Part shown: positions 49,583 to 60,658 of the stretch, piece by piece
Layout of the letters: every line of letters starts with the position of its first letter
Position numbering within the stretch: position 1 is the stretch's first letter
Assembly: GCF_000770795.1 (NCBI RefSeq)
Contig: NZ_JRKJ01000005.1
Coordinates: 124,001-188,000 of the forward strand
Source: Lysobacter dokdonensis DS-58
GTDB lineage: Bacteria; Pseudomonadota; Gammaproteobacteria; Xanthomonadales; Xanthomonadaceae
Reading direction: 5' to 3'
DNA: 64,000 bases
Translations under genes and position numbers: made by a program
Notes under the pieces: model-generated
Seen by the model: only the letters and a program-made list of their open reading frames with translations
What the model was told of the DNA's origin: nothing
The model's database searches: none

Positions 49583-50398
49583 ATGTACACCAGCACCGAC
49601 GCCAAGCCCTGGACCGTGCCCATGCTGGCCGACGCCAAGCGCGACGGCCGCAAGCTCGTCATGCTCACGGCCTACGACGCGGGATTCGCGCGCGTGATGG
49701 ACGACAACGGCGTCGACCTGGTCCTCGTCGGCGATTCGCTCGGAATGGTGGTGCAGGGCCACGACAGCACGCTGCCCGTGACCGTCGATGACGTCGCGTA
49801 TCACGTCGCGTGCGTGTCGCGCGGATTGGAGCGTGCGTTGTTGATCGCCGATCTTCCCTTCGGCGCCGATGCCACGCCGGAACGCGCGCTCGACGCATCG
49901 CTGGCCCTGCTGCGCGCGGGCGCGGCGATGGTCAAGCTCGAAGGCGCGGGCCACAAGCTCGAGGTGATTCGCTTCCTCGTCGAGCGCGAGATTCCCGTGT
50001 GCGCGCACCTCGGGCTCACGCCGCAATCGGTGCTGCGCCTGGGCGGTTACAAGGTGCAGGGCCGCGAAGACGCGGCCGCCAAGAAGATCCTCGCGGATGC
50101 GCTCGAAGTCGCCAAAGCGGGCGCCGCGTTGCTGGTGCTGGAATGCGTGCCCTCGCAACTGGCGGCCGCAATCACCCTCGCCAGCCCGATCCCCACCATC
50201 GGCATCGGCGCAGGCGCCGCGTGCGATGGCCAGGTGCTCGTGCTGCACGATCTGCTCGGCGCCAACACCGGTCATCGCCGCCCGAAATTCGTGAAGAACT
50301 TCCTCGCCGAAGGTGGCTCGATCGCGGGCGCGGTGAAGGCCTACGCGGAGGCCGTGCGCAGCGGCGCGTTCCCCGACGCCGCGCACGCCTACGAATGA
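49583..50398 (+). CDS. panB: 3-methyl-2-oxobutanoate hydroxymethyltransferase
   Basis: The 271-residue enzyme makes ketopantoate in pantothenate synthesis. [21 protein letters not shown] with the metal-binding Asp in [16 protein letters not shown] and [20 protein letters not shown] are family hallmarks. It is followed by panC with an ATGA overlap. Confidence 0.97.
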   Translation: MYTSTDAKPWTVPMLADAKRDGRKLVMLTAYDAGFARVMDDNGVDLVLVGDSLGMVVQGHDSTLPVTVDDVAYHVACVSRGLERALLIADLPFGADATPERALDASLALLRAGAAMVKLEGAGHKLEVIRFLVEREIPVCAHLGLTPQSVLRLGGYKVQGREDAAAKKILADALEVAKAGAALLVLECVPSQLAAAITLASPIPTIGIGAGAACDGQVLVLHDLLGANTGHRRPKFVKNFLAEGGSIAGAVKAYAEAVRSGAFPDAAHAYE

Positions 50399-51237
50399 CC
50401 CTCGCCGTCGCCACCACGCTCGACGAGCTGCGGGCGCACGTTGGCGAATGGAAGCGCGCGGGGTTGCGCGTGGGTTTCGTGCCGACGATGGGCAACCTGC
50501 ACGCGGGCCATCATTCGCTCGTGCAACTCGCGCGCAAACACGCCGATCGCGTGGTCGCCAGCGTGTTCGTGAACCCCACGCAGTTCGGCCCGAACGAAGA
50601 TTTCGCGCGCTATCCGCGCACGCCCGACGCCGATGCGGCGGGCCTGTCCGCCGCCGGTTGCCACCTGCTGTGGCTGCCCGAGGTGGTGACGATGTACCCC
50701 TTCGGCGCGGACAACGCGGTGCGCATCCGCGTGCCGGGCGTCACCGACGTGCTGGAAGGCGCGCATCGCGCCGGGCACTTCGATGGCGTGGCGACGGTGG
50801 TCGCGCGCCTGTTCCTGCAGGTGCAGCCCGACATCGCCGTGTTCGGCCGCAAGGATTACCAGCAACTCGCGGTGATCCGTTACCTCGTGCGCGACCTCGC
50901 GTTCCCGATCGAGCTGATCGCGGCGGACACCCTGCGCGAATCCGACGGCCTGGCGATGAGCTCGCGCAACCAGTACCTGTCGGCGGAAGAGCGCCCCGTC
51001 GCCGCCACGATCCACCGCACCTTGCTGCGCATGCGGCAGGCCACGCTGGGCGGAACGCCGCGTTCCGCCGTCGAGGCGGAGGCGAGGGCGGCACTGGCGC
51101 AGGCCGGGTTCGACGTCGACTACGCCGTGGTGCGCACGCCGGAACTCATTGAACCGCAAGACATTCCGGGCCCGCGGGTGGCGCTGGTCGCAGCAAGGCT
51201 GGGCCGCACGCGCCTCATCGACAACCTGGAATTCTGA
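50395..51237 (+). CDS. panC: Pantothenate synthetase
   Basis: The 280-residue ATP-dependent ligase joins pantoate and beta-alanine. [15 protein letters not shown] is the HIGH-type motif and [12 protein letters not shown] and AMSSRNQYL the later active-site segments. Normal length; coupled to panB. Confidence 0.97.
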   Translation: MTLAVATTLDELRAHVGEWKRAGLRVGFVPTMGNLHAGHHSLVQLARKHADRVVASVFVNPTQFGPNEDFARYPRTPDADAAGLSAAGCHLLWLPEVVTMYPFGADNAVRIRVPGVTDVLEGAHRAGHFDGVATVVARLFLQVQPDIAVFGRKDYQQLAVIRYLVRDLAFPIELIAADTLRESDGLAMSSRNQYLSAEERPVAATIHRTLLRMRQATLGGTPRSAVEAEARAALAQAGFDVDYAVVRTPELIEPQDIPGPRVALVAARLGRTRLIDNLEF

Positions 51238-51340
51238 ACGACCGCCGGGCCTCCGGCCCCCTTTGTTGCGGCGCGGAAAACCCCTATCTAGACTGCGCAC
51301 CTTTCCCGGGCCGGTGCCCGGTTTCCCGCGGAGCCGTTCC

Positions 51341-51721
51341 ATGCAGCTCAACCTGCTCAAAGCCAAGATCCACCGCGCCTCGGTCACGCACGCCGAGCTT
51401 CACTACGAAGGCTCGTGCGCGATCGACGGGCGCCTGCTCGACATCGCCGGCATCCGCGAGTACGAACAGATCCACATCTACAACGTCAACAACGGCGCGC
51501 GCTTCGTGACCTACGCGATCCGCGGCGAGGAAGGCTCGGGCGTGATCTCGGTGAACGGCGCGGCCGCGCACTGCGCTTCGCCCGGCGACCTCGTGATCAT
51601 CTGCGCCTACGCCACGATGGACGAGGCCGAGGCGGCGAAGTACAAGCCGACCTGCGTGTACGTCGACCGGCAGAACGGCCTGACGCACACCAATCACTCG
51701 ATGCCGAAGCAGGCTGCGTGA
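51341..51721 (+). CDS. panD: Aspartate 1-decarboxylase precursor
   Basis: The 126-residue proenzyme makes beta-alanine. It cleaves itself between Gly24 and Ser25 ([10 protein letters not shown]), where Ser25 becomes the pyruvoyl group. [10 protein letters not shown] and [16 protein letters not shown] are present. A 103-base gap from panC holds a GC hairpin, so panD may have its own promoter. Confidence 0.97.
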   Translation: MQLNLLKAKIHRASVTHAELHYEGSCAIDGRLLDIAGIREYEQIHIYNVNNGARFVTYAIRGEEGSGVISVNGAAAHCASPGDLVIICAYATMDEAEAAKYKPTCVYVDRQNGLTHTNHSMPKQAA

Positions 51722-51732
51722 TACTGGGGCGC

Positions 51733-53256
51733 ATGGACGCCAGCCCCTTCAAGCAGCACTTCGAGGCCCTGCGCGCGCACGCCGCGCGCCTGGCGGGCAC
51801 GCCGATCCGCGTTCTCGCGCAAACACCGGCGCGCGCGACCGACCTCGCATTGCGCATCGGCCCGCTCTACGCCAACTTCGCGCGCCAGCGTTACGACGCC
51901 GCCGCCATCGACGCGTTGTTCGCGCTCGCCGACACCGCGCAATTCCCCGAACGCGTCCGCGACCAGTTCGACGGCAAGCGTGTCAATCCGACCGAAGACC
52001 GCGCCGCGCTGCACACGGCCTTGCGCAGCGCGTTGAGCGATGCGCCGATCGCGGTGGCCGCGCATGAAGAAGCGCAGGCCGCCATCACGCGCATGCGACG
52101 CGTGGTCGACGCCTTGCAGGACACGCCCGTCACCGATGTCGTCAGCATCGGCATCGGTGGCTCCGACCTCGGGCCGCGGCTGGTCGTCGATGCGCTGTCG
52201 CCGCCACGCCCGGGCCGCTTCCGCGTGCATTTCATCTCGAACGTCGACGGTGCCGCCGCACAGCGCGTGCTCGCGGGGCTCGACCCGAAGCGCACCGCCG
52301 CCATCGTCGTGTCGAAGACCTTCGGCACGCAGGAAACGCTGCTCAACGGCGGCATCGTGCGCGAATGGCTCGGCGACGACAGCCGGCTGCTCGCCGTCAC
52401 CGCCAACGTCGCACGCGCGGCGGAGTGGGGCATCCCCGAAGCGCGCATCCTGCCGATGTGGGATTGGGTCGGCGGCCGGTATTCGTTGTGGTCGGCGGTC
52501 GGCTTGCCGATCGCGCTCGCGCTCGGCATGCCTGCGTTCGAAGCCTTGCTCGCCGGCGCGGGCGAAATGGACGCACATGTATTGCAGGCCGCGCCGCGCG
52601 AAAACCTCGTCTACTGGCATGCGCTGACCGCGATCTGGAATCGCAACGCGCTCGGCTATTCGACGCAAGGGGTCTTCGCCTACGACGATCGGTTGAAGTT
52701 GCTGCCCGCGCATTTGCAGCAAGTGGTGATGGAAAGCCTCGGCAAGTCCGTGCGACTGGATGGTTCGCCCGTCGCCGAGGACACCGTGCCCGTGTGGTGG
52801 GGCGGCGCGGGCACCGACGTGCAGCACAGCTTCTTCCAGGCGCTGCACCAGGGCACGGATGTCATTCCCGGCGATTTCGTCGGCACGATCCAGGCCGACC
52901 ATCCGAACCGCGAAAGCCACCGCGCGTTGTTCGCCAATCTGCTCGCGCAGACCGAAGCCTTCGCCAACGGCCAGGACAACGACGACCCGCACCGCCGCTA
53001 CGCCGGCAACCGCCCGAGCACGATGGTGTTGCTCGATGCGCTGACGCCGCGCTCGCTCGGTGCGCTGATCGCGCTGTACGAGCACAGCGTGTACCTGCAG
53101 TCGGTCGCGTGGGGCATCAATGCGTTCGACCAGTTCGGCGTCGAACTGGGCAAGCAGGTCGCCAATTCCCTGCTACCCGCGATGCGCGGGCAGAAAGCCG
53201 AAGTCGCCGACCCCGTGACACGCGCGCTGCTGGACGAGATCCTGCGCGAACGCTGA
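51733..53256 (+). CDS. pgi: Glucose-6-phosphate isomerase
   Basis: The 507-residue glycolytic enzyme shows [49 protein letters not shown] and the C-terminal [16 protein letters not shown] with the catalytic Lys. It starts 11 bases after panD and ends three bases before the opposing queG gene. Confidence 0.97.
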   Translation: MDASPFKQHFEALRAHAARLAGTPIRVLAQTPARATDLALRIGPLYANFARQRYDAAAIDALFALADTAQFPERVRDQFDGKRVNPTEDRAALHTALRSALSDAPIAVAAHEEAQAAITRMRRVVDALQDTPVTDVVSIGIGGSDLGPRLVVDALSPPRPGRFRVHFISNVDGAAAQRVLAGLDPKRTAAIVVSKTFGTQETLLNGGIVREWLGDDSRLLAVTANVARAAEWGIPEARILPMWDWVGGRYSLWSAVGLPIALALGMPAFEALLAGAGEMDAHVLQAAPRENLVYWHALTAIWNRNALGYSTQGVFAYDDRLKLLPAHLQQVVMESLGKSVRLDGSPVAEDTVPVWWGGAGTDVQHSFFQALHQGTDVIPGDFVGTIQADHPNRESHRALFANLLAQTEAFANGQDNDDPHRRYAGNRPSTMVLLDALTPRSLGALIALYEHSVYLQSVAWGINAFDQFGVELGKQVANSLLPAMRGQKAEVADPVTRALLDEILRER

Positions 53257-53258
53257 CT

Positions 53259-54323
53259 TCAGCGCGAAGCGTGACGCGCGATCGCCCACGCCACATGCTC
53301 GCGCACGACGGGATCCTCCACATCCCGTCGTGACTCCAACGCCCGCAACACCTCCGGCGTCGTCGGCGCATTTCCCAACGCCACCGCGATATTGCGCAAC
53401 CATCGCGCATATCCGCTGCGCCGGATGGCAGACCCTTCCGTCCGCCGGAGGAAATCGTCCTCCGACCACGCGAACAACTCCGGCAACGTCGCCGTATCGA
53501 GATTGTTGCGTGCGCGGAAATCGGGTTCGTCGGTGCGCTTGGCGAACTTGTTCCACGGACAGATCAGCTGGCAGTCGTCGCACCCGAAGATGCGGTTGCC
53601 CATCAGCGGGCGCAGTTCCGGATCGATGCTGCCCTCATGCTCGATCGTCAGGTAGGAAATGCAGCGCCGCGCATCGAGCCGGTTGGGCGCCACGATCGCC
53701 TGCGTCGGACACACGTCGATGCAACGCCGGCAGGAACCGCAGTGCGCGCTCGCGGGCGGATCGATCGGCAACGGAATGTCGACGAACACCTCGCCGAGGA
53801 AGAACCACGAGCCCGCGTCGCGATCGATCAGGCACGTGTTCTTGCCGATCCAGCCCAGCCCCGCATTGCGCGCCAGCGCGCGTTCCAGCACCGGCGCCGA
53901 ATCCACGAACACGCGATGCCCGAACGGCCCGACGAGCGCCGCGATCCGATCGGCCAGCGTCTGCAAGCGGTTGCGCATGAGCTTGTGGTAGTCGCGGCCC
54001 AGCGCGTAACGCGCGACGTAGGCGCGTTCGCCGTCGGCCAGGGTGCGCCACGCGAATTCATCGTCCTGCGCGTAATCCAGGCCCACCGAGATCACGCGCA
54101 CGGTGCCGGGGACCAGTTCCCCCGGCCGCGATCGCTTGTCGCCGTGCCGCGCCATCCAGTCCATCGACCCGTAGAGCCCCTGCGCCAGCCAGTCGCGCAA
54201 GTGGCCCTCGTCCTGGTCCAGGTCCACGCCGGCGATGCCCACGCGCTGGAACCCGAGGTCGCGGGCGAGCGCACGGATCTGCCCGGCGAGGACGCTGCCC
54301 TCTGGTGCAGGTTGCGACGGCAT
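53259..54323 (-). CDS. queG: Epoxyqueuosine reductase
   Basis: The 354-residue enzyme completes queuosine in tRNA. Two ferredoxin-type clusters are visible (CGSCRRCIDVCPTQAI; CDDCQLICPWNKFA), together with LGWIGKNTCLI, and a HEAT-like C-terminal helical part. It stands divergently from nnr, a common arrangement. Confidence 0.95.
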   Translation of the reverse strand: MPSQPAPEGSVLAGQIRALARDLGFQRVGIAGVDLDQDEGHLRDWLAQGLYGSMDWMARHGDKRSRPGELVPGTVRVISVGLDYAQDDEFAWRTLADGERAYVARYALGRDYHKLMRNRLQTLADRIAALVGPFGHRVFVDSAPVLERALARNAGLGWIGKNTCLIDRDAGSWFFLGEVFVDIPLPIDPPASAHCGSCRRCIDVCPTQAIVAPNRLDARRCISYLTIEHEGSIDPELRPLMGNRIFGCDDCQLICPWNKFAKRTDEPDFRARNNLDTATLPELFAWSEDDFLRRTEGSAIRRSGYARWLRNIAVALGNAPTTPEVLRALESRRDVEDPVVREHVAWAIARHASR

Positions 54324-54363
54324 TGGCGAAAGGGGGACCACGTGCCAAGTATAGAATCCACCG

Positions 54364-55857
54364 ATGCTTGCGACCCTGGCGCTGTACGACACGAAGGCCG
54401 CGCGCGCGCTGGATGCGCGCGCCACCACCGAATTGGGCGGAGACGCGTTCGAGCTGATGCGCCGCGCCGGCCGCGCGGCGTGGCATTGCGCGCTGCGCCA
54501 CTGGCCGCAGGCGCAACGCATCGTCGTGGTGTGCGGCCCCGGCAACAATGGCGGGGACGGCTACGTGCTCGCCCGCCTGGCGCTGGAAGCCGGGCGCAAC
54601 GTGCGCGTCGTGCGCCTGGCCGAGCATTCCTCGTCTACGCCCGCCGCGCAGCGCGCGTGCGACGAGTTCCGCCAGCGCAACGGCCGCATCGAAACCTTCA
54701 TCGATGCGTTGCCACCCGCCGACCTCATCGTCGATGCGCTGTTCGGCATCGGCTTGTCGCGAGCGCCGGAAGGCAATGCCAAGGCGTTGATCGATGCGGT
54801 CAACGTGCACGCGGCACCACGGTTGTCGCTCGACGTGCCGAGCGGCATCGACGCAGACACCGGCGCGGTGCCCGGCGCGGCGGTGGTCGCGACGCGCACG
54901 CTCGAGTTCATCGTGCCCAAGCCAGGGTTGCACACCGGCACTGCGATGACGCTGCGCGGCCGGCTGGAACTCGCCGAATTGCAGGTCGCATCGACGATCT
55001 TCGAAGGCATCGAACCGCATTCGGCCCTGCTGTTGCCCGATGCGTTGAAGGGCGTGTTGCGTCCGCGCCGTCGCGACGCGCACAAAGGCGATTCGGGCCG
55101 CGTGCTGTGCCTCGGCGGCGACCACGGCAGCGGCGGCGCGATCGTGTTGTGTGCAGAGGCCGCGTTGCGCGCGGGCGCCGGGCTCGTCGATGTCGCCACG
55201 CGCGAAGAACATATCGGTGCATTGCTTTCGCGCCGGCCCGAGGCGATGGCGCGCGCGGTGGAGCGTAGCGAAGACCTCGCGGTGCAACTCGAGCGCGCGG
55301 ATGTCGTCGCCGCCGGACCCGGCCTGGGGCAGGGCGTGTGGGGGCGCGTGCTGTTCGGCGCTGCGCTGGGTTCGGGCAAGGCGCTCGTGCTCGATGCCGA
55401 TGCGTTGAACCTGCTCGCCACGCGCGAAAACGTCTCGCTTCCCGCGGGCACCATTCTCACGCCGCATCCGGGCGAGGCGGCGCGCTTGCTCGGCATGTCG
55501 ACGCAGGACATCCAGCGCGATCGCCACGGCGCCGCGTTCGCCATCGCCGAGAAATTCGGCGCGGTCGTCGTGTTGAAAGGCGCGGGCACCGTCGTCGCCG
55601 AAACCGGACGCCGCGCGGGCGTGATCGGCGCGGGCAATCCCGGCATGGCCGTCGGCGGCATGGGCGATCTGCTCACCGGTGTCATCGCAGCGTTGCGTGC
55701 GCAGGGCATGCCGGCGTTCGACGCGGCGTGCGTCGGTGCGTTGCTGCATGCGAGCGCAGGCGATGACGCCGCGCGCGATGGCGGCGAGCGCGGATTGATG
55801 CCGTCGGATCTGTTGCCGCGTTTGCGTCGCCTCGCCAATCCGGATGCGCTGCGCTGA
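54364..55857 (+). CDS. nnr: Bifunctional NAD(P)H-hydrate epimerase / ADP-dependent hydratase
   Basis: The 497-residue fusion repairs hydrated NAD(P)H. The N-terminal YjeF domain has VVCGPGNNGGDGYVLARL; the C-terminal kinase-like domain has AGPGLGQGVWGR, LTPHPGEAARLLG and GNPGMAVGGMGDLLTG. No ribosome site precedes the ATG, and TATAGA lies 9-14 bases upstream, so a leaderless mRNA is possible. Confidence 0.96.
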   Translation: MLATLALYDTKAARALDARATTELGGDAFELMRRAGRAAWHCALRHWPQAQRIVVVCGPGNNGGDGYVLARLALEAGRNVRVVRLAEHSSSTPAAQRACDEFRQRNGRIETFIDALPPADLIVDALFGIGLSRAPEGNAKALIDAVNVHAAPRLSLDVPSGIDADTGAVPGAAVVATRTLEFIVPKPGLHTGTAMTLRGRLELAELQVASTIFEGIEPHSALLLPDALKGVLRPRRRDAHKGDSGRVLCLGGDHGSGGAIVLCAEAALRAGAGLVDVATREEHIGALLSRRPEAMARAVERSEDLAVQLERADVVAAGPGLGQGVWGRVLFGAALGSGKALVLDADALNLLATRENVSLPAGTILTPHPGEAARLLGMSTQDIQRDRHGAAFAIAEKFGAVVVLKGAGTVVAETGRRAGVIGAGNPGMAVGGMGDLLTGVIAALRAQGMPAFDAACVGALLHASAGDDAARDGGERGLMPSDLLPRLRRLANPDALR

Positions 55858-55858
55858 C

Positions 55859-56341
55859 ATGCGCGCGCATCTGCCCGATCCCGACGCCACCGATCGCATC
55901 GCCGCGGTGTTCGCGCGCTCGCGCCCGGCGCGCGCGGTGGTGCATTTGCGCGGCGATCTCGGCGCAGGCAAATCGACGTTCGCGCGTGCGTTGTTGCGCG
56001 CACTCGGCGTGCAAGGCGCGATCCGCAGTCCGACGTACACGCTCGTCGAGCGCTACCCGCTCGACGGCGGCGGCGATGCGTTGCATCTGGACCTGTATCG
56101 CATCGGCGATCCGGGCGAGCTCGAGTTCCTCGGCCTCGATGCGGGCGAGGGCACGCTGTGGCTGGTCGAATGGCCCGAGCGCGGCGGCCGTGCGCTGCCT
56201 CCGGCGGACCTCGACGTCCAGCTCGCGCTGGAAGGCGACGGGCGGTCCCTGGACGCCGTCGCGGGGTCGCCGGTGGGCGACGAGTGGTTGGGCCGTTTGG
56301 CCGGTCACCCGGACTTGCATGCGTTTGTTCCCCCTCCCTGA
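55859..56341 (+). CDS. tsaE: tRNA threonylcarbamoyladenosine ATPase TsaE
   Basis: The 160-residue protein has Walker A RGDLGAGKSTFAR, SPTYTLVERYP and HLDLYRI...LGLDAGEG, the TsaE pattern. It drives t6A synthesis with TsaBCD. It begins one base after nnr ends, the common nnr-tsaE-amiC-mutL order. Confidence 0.95.
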   Translation: MRAHLPDPDATDRIAAVFARSRPARAVVHLRGDLGAGKSTFARALLRALGVQGAIRSPTYTLVERYPLDGGGDALHLDLYRIGDPGELEFLGLDAGEGTLWLVEWPERGGRALPPADLDVQLALEGDGRSLDAVAGSPVGDEWLGRLAGHPDLHAFVPPP

Positions 56342-56383
56342 GAGGAACCATCGGCAGGTCCCGGATTGATAAGGAAAAAGTGG

Positions 56384-56412
56384 TTGCAAAACCTACCGGC
56401 CGGTGCTTAACT
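56384..56412 (+). promoter_or_regulatory. Promoter of the amiC-mutL unit with palindrome in the spacer
   Basis: TTGCAA, 17-base spacer, TTAACT. The -10 box ends seven bases before the amiC ATG, so transcription should start at or beside the ATG. The spacer holds the perfect palindrome ACCGGCCGGT (56395-56404), a possible operator. Confidence 0.55.
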
Positions 56413-56419
56413 CCGCGGC

Positions 56420-57874
56420 ATGCGGATCAAAGGGGCCACCGTGCAGCAATGGGCTCTCGGCGCAGCGCTCGTCTTCGCGCTGTGCTGGAACATCGCGCGC
56501 GCCGGTGAAATCAAGGACCTGACCCTCCGCGAGGGCGCCACCGGCACCCGCGCCGAACTCCTCCTCGACGGTCCCGCCAGCTACTCGACCATTTCCCTCG
56601 CCGGCCCCGACCGCCTGGTCGTGGACCTGCCGTCCTCGAAACTCCGCCATTTCGCGATGCCCACCGGCGCCGGCGTGGTGAAATCCGTCCGCAGCGGCCA
56701 GCCGGTACCGGGCACCGTGCGCATCGTGTTCGACCTCGCCGCGCCGGTCGTCGGCCTGCAGCCGCGCATGGAGACCACCGACGGCGTGACGCGCCTGGTG
56801 CTCGAATGGCCGGGCGATGGCAAGGCGCCGTCGACCGCCGTCGTTCCCGTGCAGCCCACGCTCGACCCGATCGGCGCGTTCGCGACCAAGCCCGAGCCGA
56901 CGCCGCAGGAAACCGCAGCGCGATCCGCGGAAGCGACGTCGCGCCTGGTCGCCACGCTTCCGAATCCGCCGCCGGGCGCCGGGCCCGCCGTCACGCAGCC
57001 GCCTGCGTCGTCGACGAAGGCCCCCGCGACGCCTGTCATCGTTCCCGCGCCCATCGCTTCGGCCACGCCGCCGCCCGGCGCGACCAAGTCGATGCAGCAG
57101 TTGCGCAACGCGGGCATGCGCCCGCTCGTGATCGCCATCGACGCCGGCCACGGCGGCCAGGATCCCGGCGCGCGCGGCGGCAAGGGCACGCGCGAAAAAG
57201 ACGTGACGCTCGCCATCGCCCGCGAACTCGCGCGCCAGATCAACGCGACGCCCGGCCTGAAGGCCTACCTCACCCGCGACACCGACGTGTTCATCCCGCT
57301 CGCGCAGCGCTACCAGAAGGCGCGCGCGGCAAAGGCGGACATGTTCGTGTCGATCCACGCCGATGCGTTCAACAACCCCGACGCCAACGGCTCGTCGGTG
57401 TTCGTGCTCTCGCAGCGCGGCGCCTCGTCGCAGGCCGCGCGCTGGCTGGCGAACCAGGAAAACGCGGCCGACCTGGTCGGCGGCGTTCGCCTGCAGGACA
57501 AGGACAACACGCTGGCCTCGGTGCTGCTGGATCTGTCGCAGAGCGCGACGATGAAGGCGTCCGAAGACATCGCCGGCCACGTGCTGAGCGGCCTGAAGAA
57601 ACTGGGCAAGACGCACAAGGCGAGCGTGGAGCGCGCGAACTTCGTCGTGCTGCGTTCGCCCGACGTCCCCTCGATGCTGGTCGAGACCGCGTTCATCACC
57701 AACCCGGAAGAAGAACGCCGCCTCAACGACCCCGCGCACCAGCGGGACCTCGCGCGCGCCATCCTCGACGGGGTCAACATGTACTTCACCCGCCAGCCGC
57801 CGCCGGGCACGCTGTACGCCGCACGCGCGCAGGCGATGGAGAACCCCACGGCGTCGGCCGCGGGCAGCCGCTAA
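56420..57874 (+). CDS. amiC: N-acetylmuramoyl-L-alanine amidase (AmiB/AmiC type)
   Basis: The 484-residue periplasmic enzyme has a signal peptide, an AMIN domain (about residues 30-140, which targets the septum), a Pro/Ala-rich linker, and an Amidase_3 zinc domain from about residue 230 (VIAIDAGHGGQDPGARG, FVSIHADAFNN, VLVETAFITNP-like end with the catalytic Glu). It separates daughter cells. No LysM repeat at the C-terminus, unlike E. coli AmiB. Confidence 0.93.
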   Translation: MRIKGATVQQWALGAALVFALCWNIARAGEIKDLTLREGATGTRAELLLDGPASYSTISLAGPDRLVVDLPSSKLRHFAMPTGAGVVKSVRSGQPVPGTVRIVFDLAAPVVGLQPRMETTDGVTRLVLEWPGDGKAPSTAVVPVQPTLDPIGAFATKPEPTPQETAARSAEATSRLVATLPNPPPGAGPAVTQPPASSTKAPATPVIVPAPIASATPPPGATKSMQQLRNAGMRPLVIAIDAGHGGQDPGARGGKGTREKDVTLAIARELARQINATPGLKAYLTRDTDVFIPLAQRYQKARAAKADMFVSIHADAFNNPDANGSSVFVLSQRGASSQAARWLANQENAADLVGGVRLQDKDNTLASVLLDLSQSATMKASEDIAGHVLSGLKKLGKTHKASVERANFVVLRSPDVPSMLVETAFITNPEEERRLNDPAHQRDLARAILDGVNMYFTRQPPPGTLYAARAQAMENPTASAAGSR

Positions 57875-57904
57875 GACGGGGCATCCAGCCGGTATCATTC
57901 CGGC

Positions 57905-59701
57905 GTGCCCATCCGCCAACTCCCCGACACCCTCATCAACCAGATCGCCGCTGGCGAAGTGGTCGAGCGGCCCGCGTCCGTCGTCAAGGAATTGGTCGAA
58001 AACGCGCTCGACGCCGGCGCACGCCGCGTGGAGATCGACCTCGAAGAAGGCGGCATCCGCCTGATCCGCGTGCGCGACGACGGCGGCGGCATCGCGCCCG
58101 AAGAACTTCCGCTCGCGGTGTCGCGCCACGCCACCAGCAAGATCGCGTCGCTCGACGACCTCGAGGCCGTCGCCACGCTCGGCTTCCGCGGCGAAGCGTT
58201 GCCGTCGATCGCCTCCGTCAGCCGCTTCACGCTGGCCTCCCGACGCACCGACGCCGAACACGGCGCCGCGTTGCAGGTCGACGGCGGTCGCGTCGGCGAA
58301 ATCGCACCGAAGGCGCATCCGCACGGCACCACCGTCGAGGTGCGCGACCTGTTCTACAACGTGCCTGCGCGCCGCAAGTTCCTGCGCGCCGAGCGCACCG
58401 AGCTCGGGCACATCGAGGAATGGCTGCGTTCGCTCGCGCTCGCACGCCCCGATGTCGAACTGCGCGTCTCGCACAACGGCCGCCCCGCGCGGCGTTATCG
58501 CGGCGACGGCATGCTCGCCTCCACCGATCGCCTGTTCGAAACGCTGGGCGAAGAATTCGCGAAGCACGCATTGCGCGTCGAGCACGCCGGCGCCGGCTTG
58601 CGCCTGCACGGCTGGATCGCGCAACCGGTCTACAACCGCGCCAGCGCCGATCAACAATACCTGTACGTCAACGGCCGCAGCGTGCGCGACCGCAGCGTCG
58701 CGCATGCGGTGAAGCAGGCCTACGCCGACGTGCTCTTCCACGGCCGCCAGCCGGCGTACGTGCTGTTCCTCGAACTCGACCCGCGCACCGTCGACGTCAA
58801 CGTCCATCCGGCCAAGCACGAAGTGCGCTTCCGCGAATCGCGCCTGGTACACGACTTCGTCTATCGCACGCTGCATGCGGCGTTGGCGGAAACGCGGGCG
58901 GGATTGTCCGCTGAAGGCGCTGTGCCCGTTGTTGCCGAACAACCCGCGCGCACCTGGGTCGGCCCGTCATGGACCGGCGCGGATCAGTCGGGCTTGTCGC
59001 TGCGGGTCGGCGAAGCGCGCGCCGCCTACGCCGCGCTGTACGCCGGCAACGACAGCGATGTCGCACTGGCCGAACCGCCGCGCCCGATGCCGATGCCCGA
59101 CGCAAGCGACGACGCCGCGCCGCCGCTCGGCTTCGCCATCGCGCAGCTCCACGGCATCTACATCCTCGCCGAGAACGCCGACGGCCTGGTGGTCGTCGAC
59201 ATGCACGCCGCGCACGAGCGCATCGGCTACGAACAATTGAAGCATGCGCACGACGGCGAGGGCCTGCGCACGCAACCGCTGCTGGTGCCGATGAACGTCG
59301 CGGTGTCCGAGCGCGAAGCCGACGTCGCCGAACGCGAAGCGGCCACGCTCGCCACGCTGGGGTTCGAGCTCACGCGCAGCGGCCCCGGTTCCCTGCTGCT
59401 GCGCAGCGTGCCCGCGTTGCTCGCCGACGGCGATGTCGAAGCGCTGTTGCGCGACGTGCTCGCCGACCTGCGCGAACACGGCGAGTCGCGCCGCGTCGCC
59501 GCCGCACGCGACGAATTGCTGGGCACGATGGCCTGCCACGGCGCGGTGCGCGCCAACCGCCGCCTCACCATCGCCGAAATGAACGCGCTGCTACGGCAGA
59601 TGGAAGCGACCGAACGGTCCGGCCAGTGCAATCACGGCCGGCCCACGTGGACGCGCTTCGGCCTGGGCGATATCGACAAATGGTTCCTGCGAGGGCGTTG
59701 A
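57905..59701 (+). CDS. mutL: DNA mismatch repair protein MutL
   Basis: The 598-residue protein has the GHKL ATPase motifs [26 protein letters not shown] and [10 protein letters not shown]. The C-terminal half carries [12 protein letters not shown] near residue 432, matching the endonuclease motif D-x-H-A-x2-E-x4-E, and CNHGRPTW at the end. So this is the nicking MutL of bacteria without MutH. GTG start. Confidence 0.96.
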   Translation: MPIRQLPDTLINQIAAGEVVERPASVVKELVENALDAGARRVEIDLEEGGIRLIRVRDDGGGIAPEELPLAVSRHATSKIASLDDLEAVATLGFRGEALPSIASVSRFTLASRRTDAEHGAALQVDGGRVGEIAPKAHPHGTTVEVRDLFYNVPARRKFLRAERTELGHIEEWLRSLALARPDVELRVSHNGRPARRYRGDGMLASTDRLFETLGEEFAKHALRVEHAGAGLRLHGWIAQPVYNRASADQQYLYVNGRSVRDRSVAHAVKQAYADVLFHGRQPAYVLFLELDPRTVDVNVHPAKHEVRFRESRLVHDFVYRTLHAALAETRAGLSAEGAVPVVAEQPARTWVGPSWTGADQSGLSLRVGEARAAYAALYAGNDSDVALAEPPRPMPMPDASDDAAPPLGFAIAQLHGIYILAENADGLVVVDMHAAHERIGYEQLKHAHDGEGLRTQPLLVPMNVAVSEREADVAEREAATLATLGFELTRSGPGSLLLRSVPALLADGDVEALLRDVLADLREHGESRRVAAARDELLGTMACHGAVRANRRLTIAEMNALLRQMEATERSGQCNHGRPTWTRFGLGDIDKWFLRGR

Positions 59702-59703
59702 AG

Positions 59704-60645
59704 ATGAAGGGGAAGGGGACGACGGCGGCATTGCTCGCCTGCGCGCTGATGCTCGGCGCGTGCGACAAGGGCGAGGACGAGGCGGCGGCGCGCGCCGCGG
59801 CGGAAGCACGCGCGCGTGCATTCGCTGCATCGGAAAAACCGTGGCGCGATGAACGCGTCGCCGAACTCACGGCGCCGGAAGGCTGGACGTCGGTCGTCGG
59901 CCTGCACTGGATCGAACGCGGGTCGCACTACGCCGGTACCGCGGGCAGCAACGGCATCCGCATGGCGAAGGGGCCCGAACACTTCGGCATGCTGGACCTT
60001 GGCGCCGATGGCCACGTGCGCTTCGTGCCGGACAAGGGCACGGCGTTCACGCTCGACGGCGCGCCGCTCACCGGCGCGGTCGTCCTCAAGAGCGATGCGG
60101 ACGAAGGCGGCCCGAACAAGATCGGCTTCGACGACGGCAAGGGCGTGGCGACCATCATCAAGCGCGGCGATCGTTTCGCGCTGCGCGTCAAGCACGGCGA
60201 CGCCGAGGCGCGCGCGCACTTCGCAGGCATCCAGTACTGGCCCGGCGGCCCGGAATGGAAAGTCACCGGGCGCTTCGTGCCGCACCCGGCCGGCACGACG
60301 TTGCCGATCGTCAACATCGTCAACATGGTCGAACAAGTCGCCAACCCCGGCGCCGTGGAATTCACGCACGCGGGCAAGACGCATCGCCTCGAATTGCTCG
60401 ACCAGGGCGAGCCGACGCTGTTCCTCGTCTTCGCCGATCGCACCAGCGGCCACGGCAGTTATCCCGCCGGCCGTTACCTCGACCTCGCGCGCCCGGCCGC
60501 GAACCAGCAGATCACCATCGACTTCAACCGTGCGGAAAATCCGCCGTGCGCGTTCACCGCATTCGCCACCTGTCCGCTGCCGCCCGTCGCCAACCGCCTC
60601 GACCTCGCGGTCGAAGCCGGCGAGCGCGTGTACGCCAAACACTGA
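59704..60645 (+). CDS. DUF1684 lipoprotein
   Basis: The 313-residue protein has a signal peptide with lipobox LGAC (Cys20) and the DUF1684 features WTSVVGLHWIERG, then GGRTLFLVFADRT-like and PAGRYLDLARPA, and a Cys pair in NPPCAFTAFATCPLP. The function of the family is unknown. It is common in Xanthomonadaceae. It starts two bases after mutL. Confidence 0.88.
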   Translation: MKGKGTTAALLACALMLGACDKGEDEAAARAAAEARARAFAASEKPWRDERVAELTAPEGWTSVVGLHWIERGSHYAGTAGSNGIRMAKGPEHFGMLDLGADGHVRFVPDKGTAFTLDGAPLTGAVVLKSDADEGGPNKIGFDDGKGVATIIKRGDRFALRVKHGDAEARAHFAGIQYWPGGPEWKVTGRFVPHPAGTTLPIVNIVNMVEQVANPGAVEFTHAGKTHRLELLDQGEPTLFLVFADRTSGHGSYPAGRYLDLARPAANQQITIDFNRAENPPCAFTAFATCPLPPVANRLDLAVEAGERVYAKH

Positions 60646-60658
60646 TCGAAGGATCTCC

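Noticed and set aside
54058-56040. 660-codon minus frame under nnr and tsaE
   Set aside because: Antisense to two well-recognised genes, with no motif of its own.
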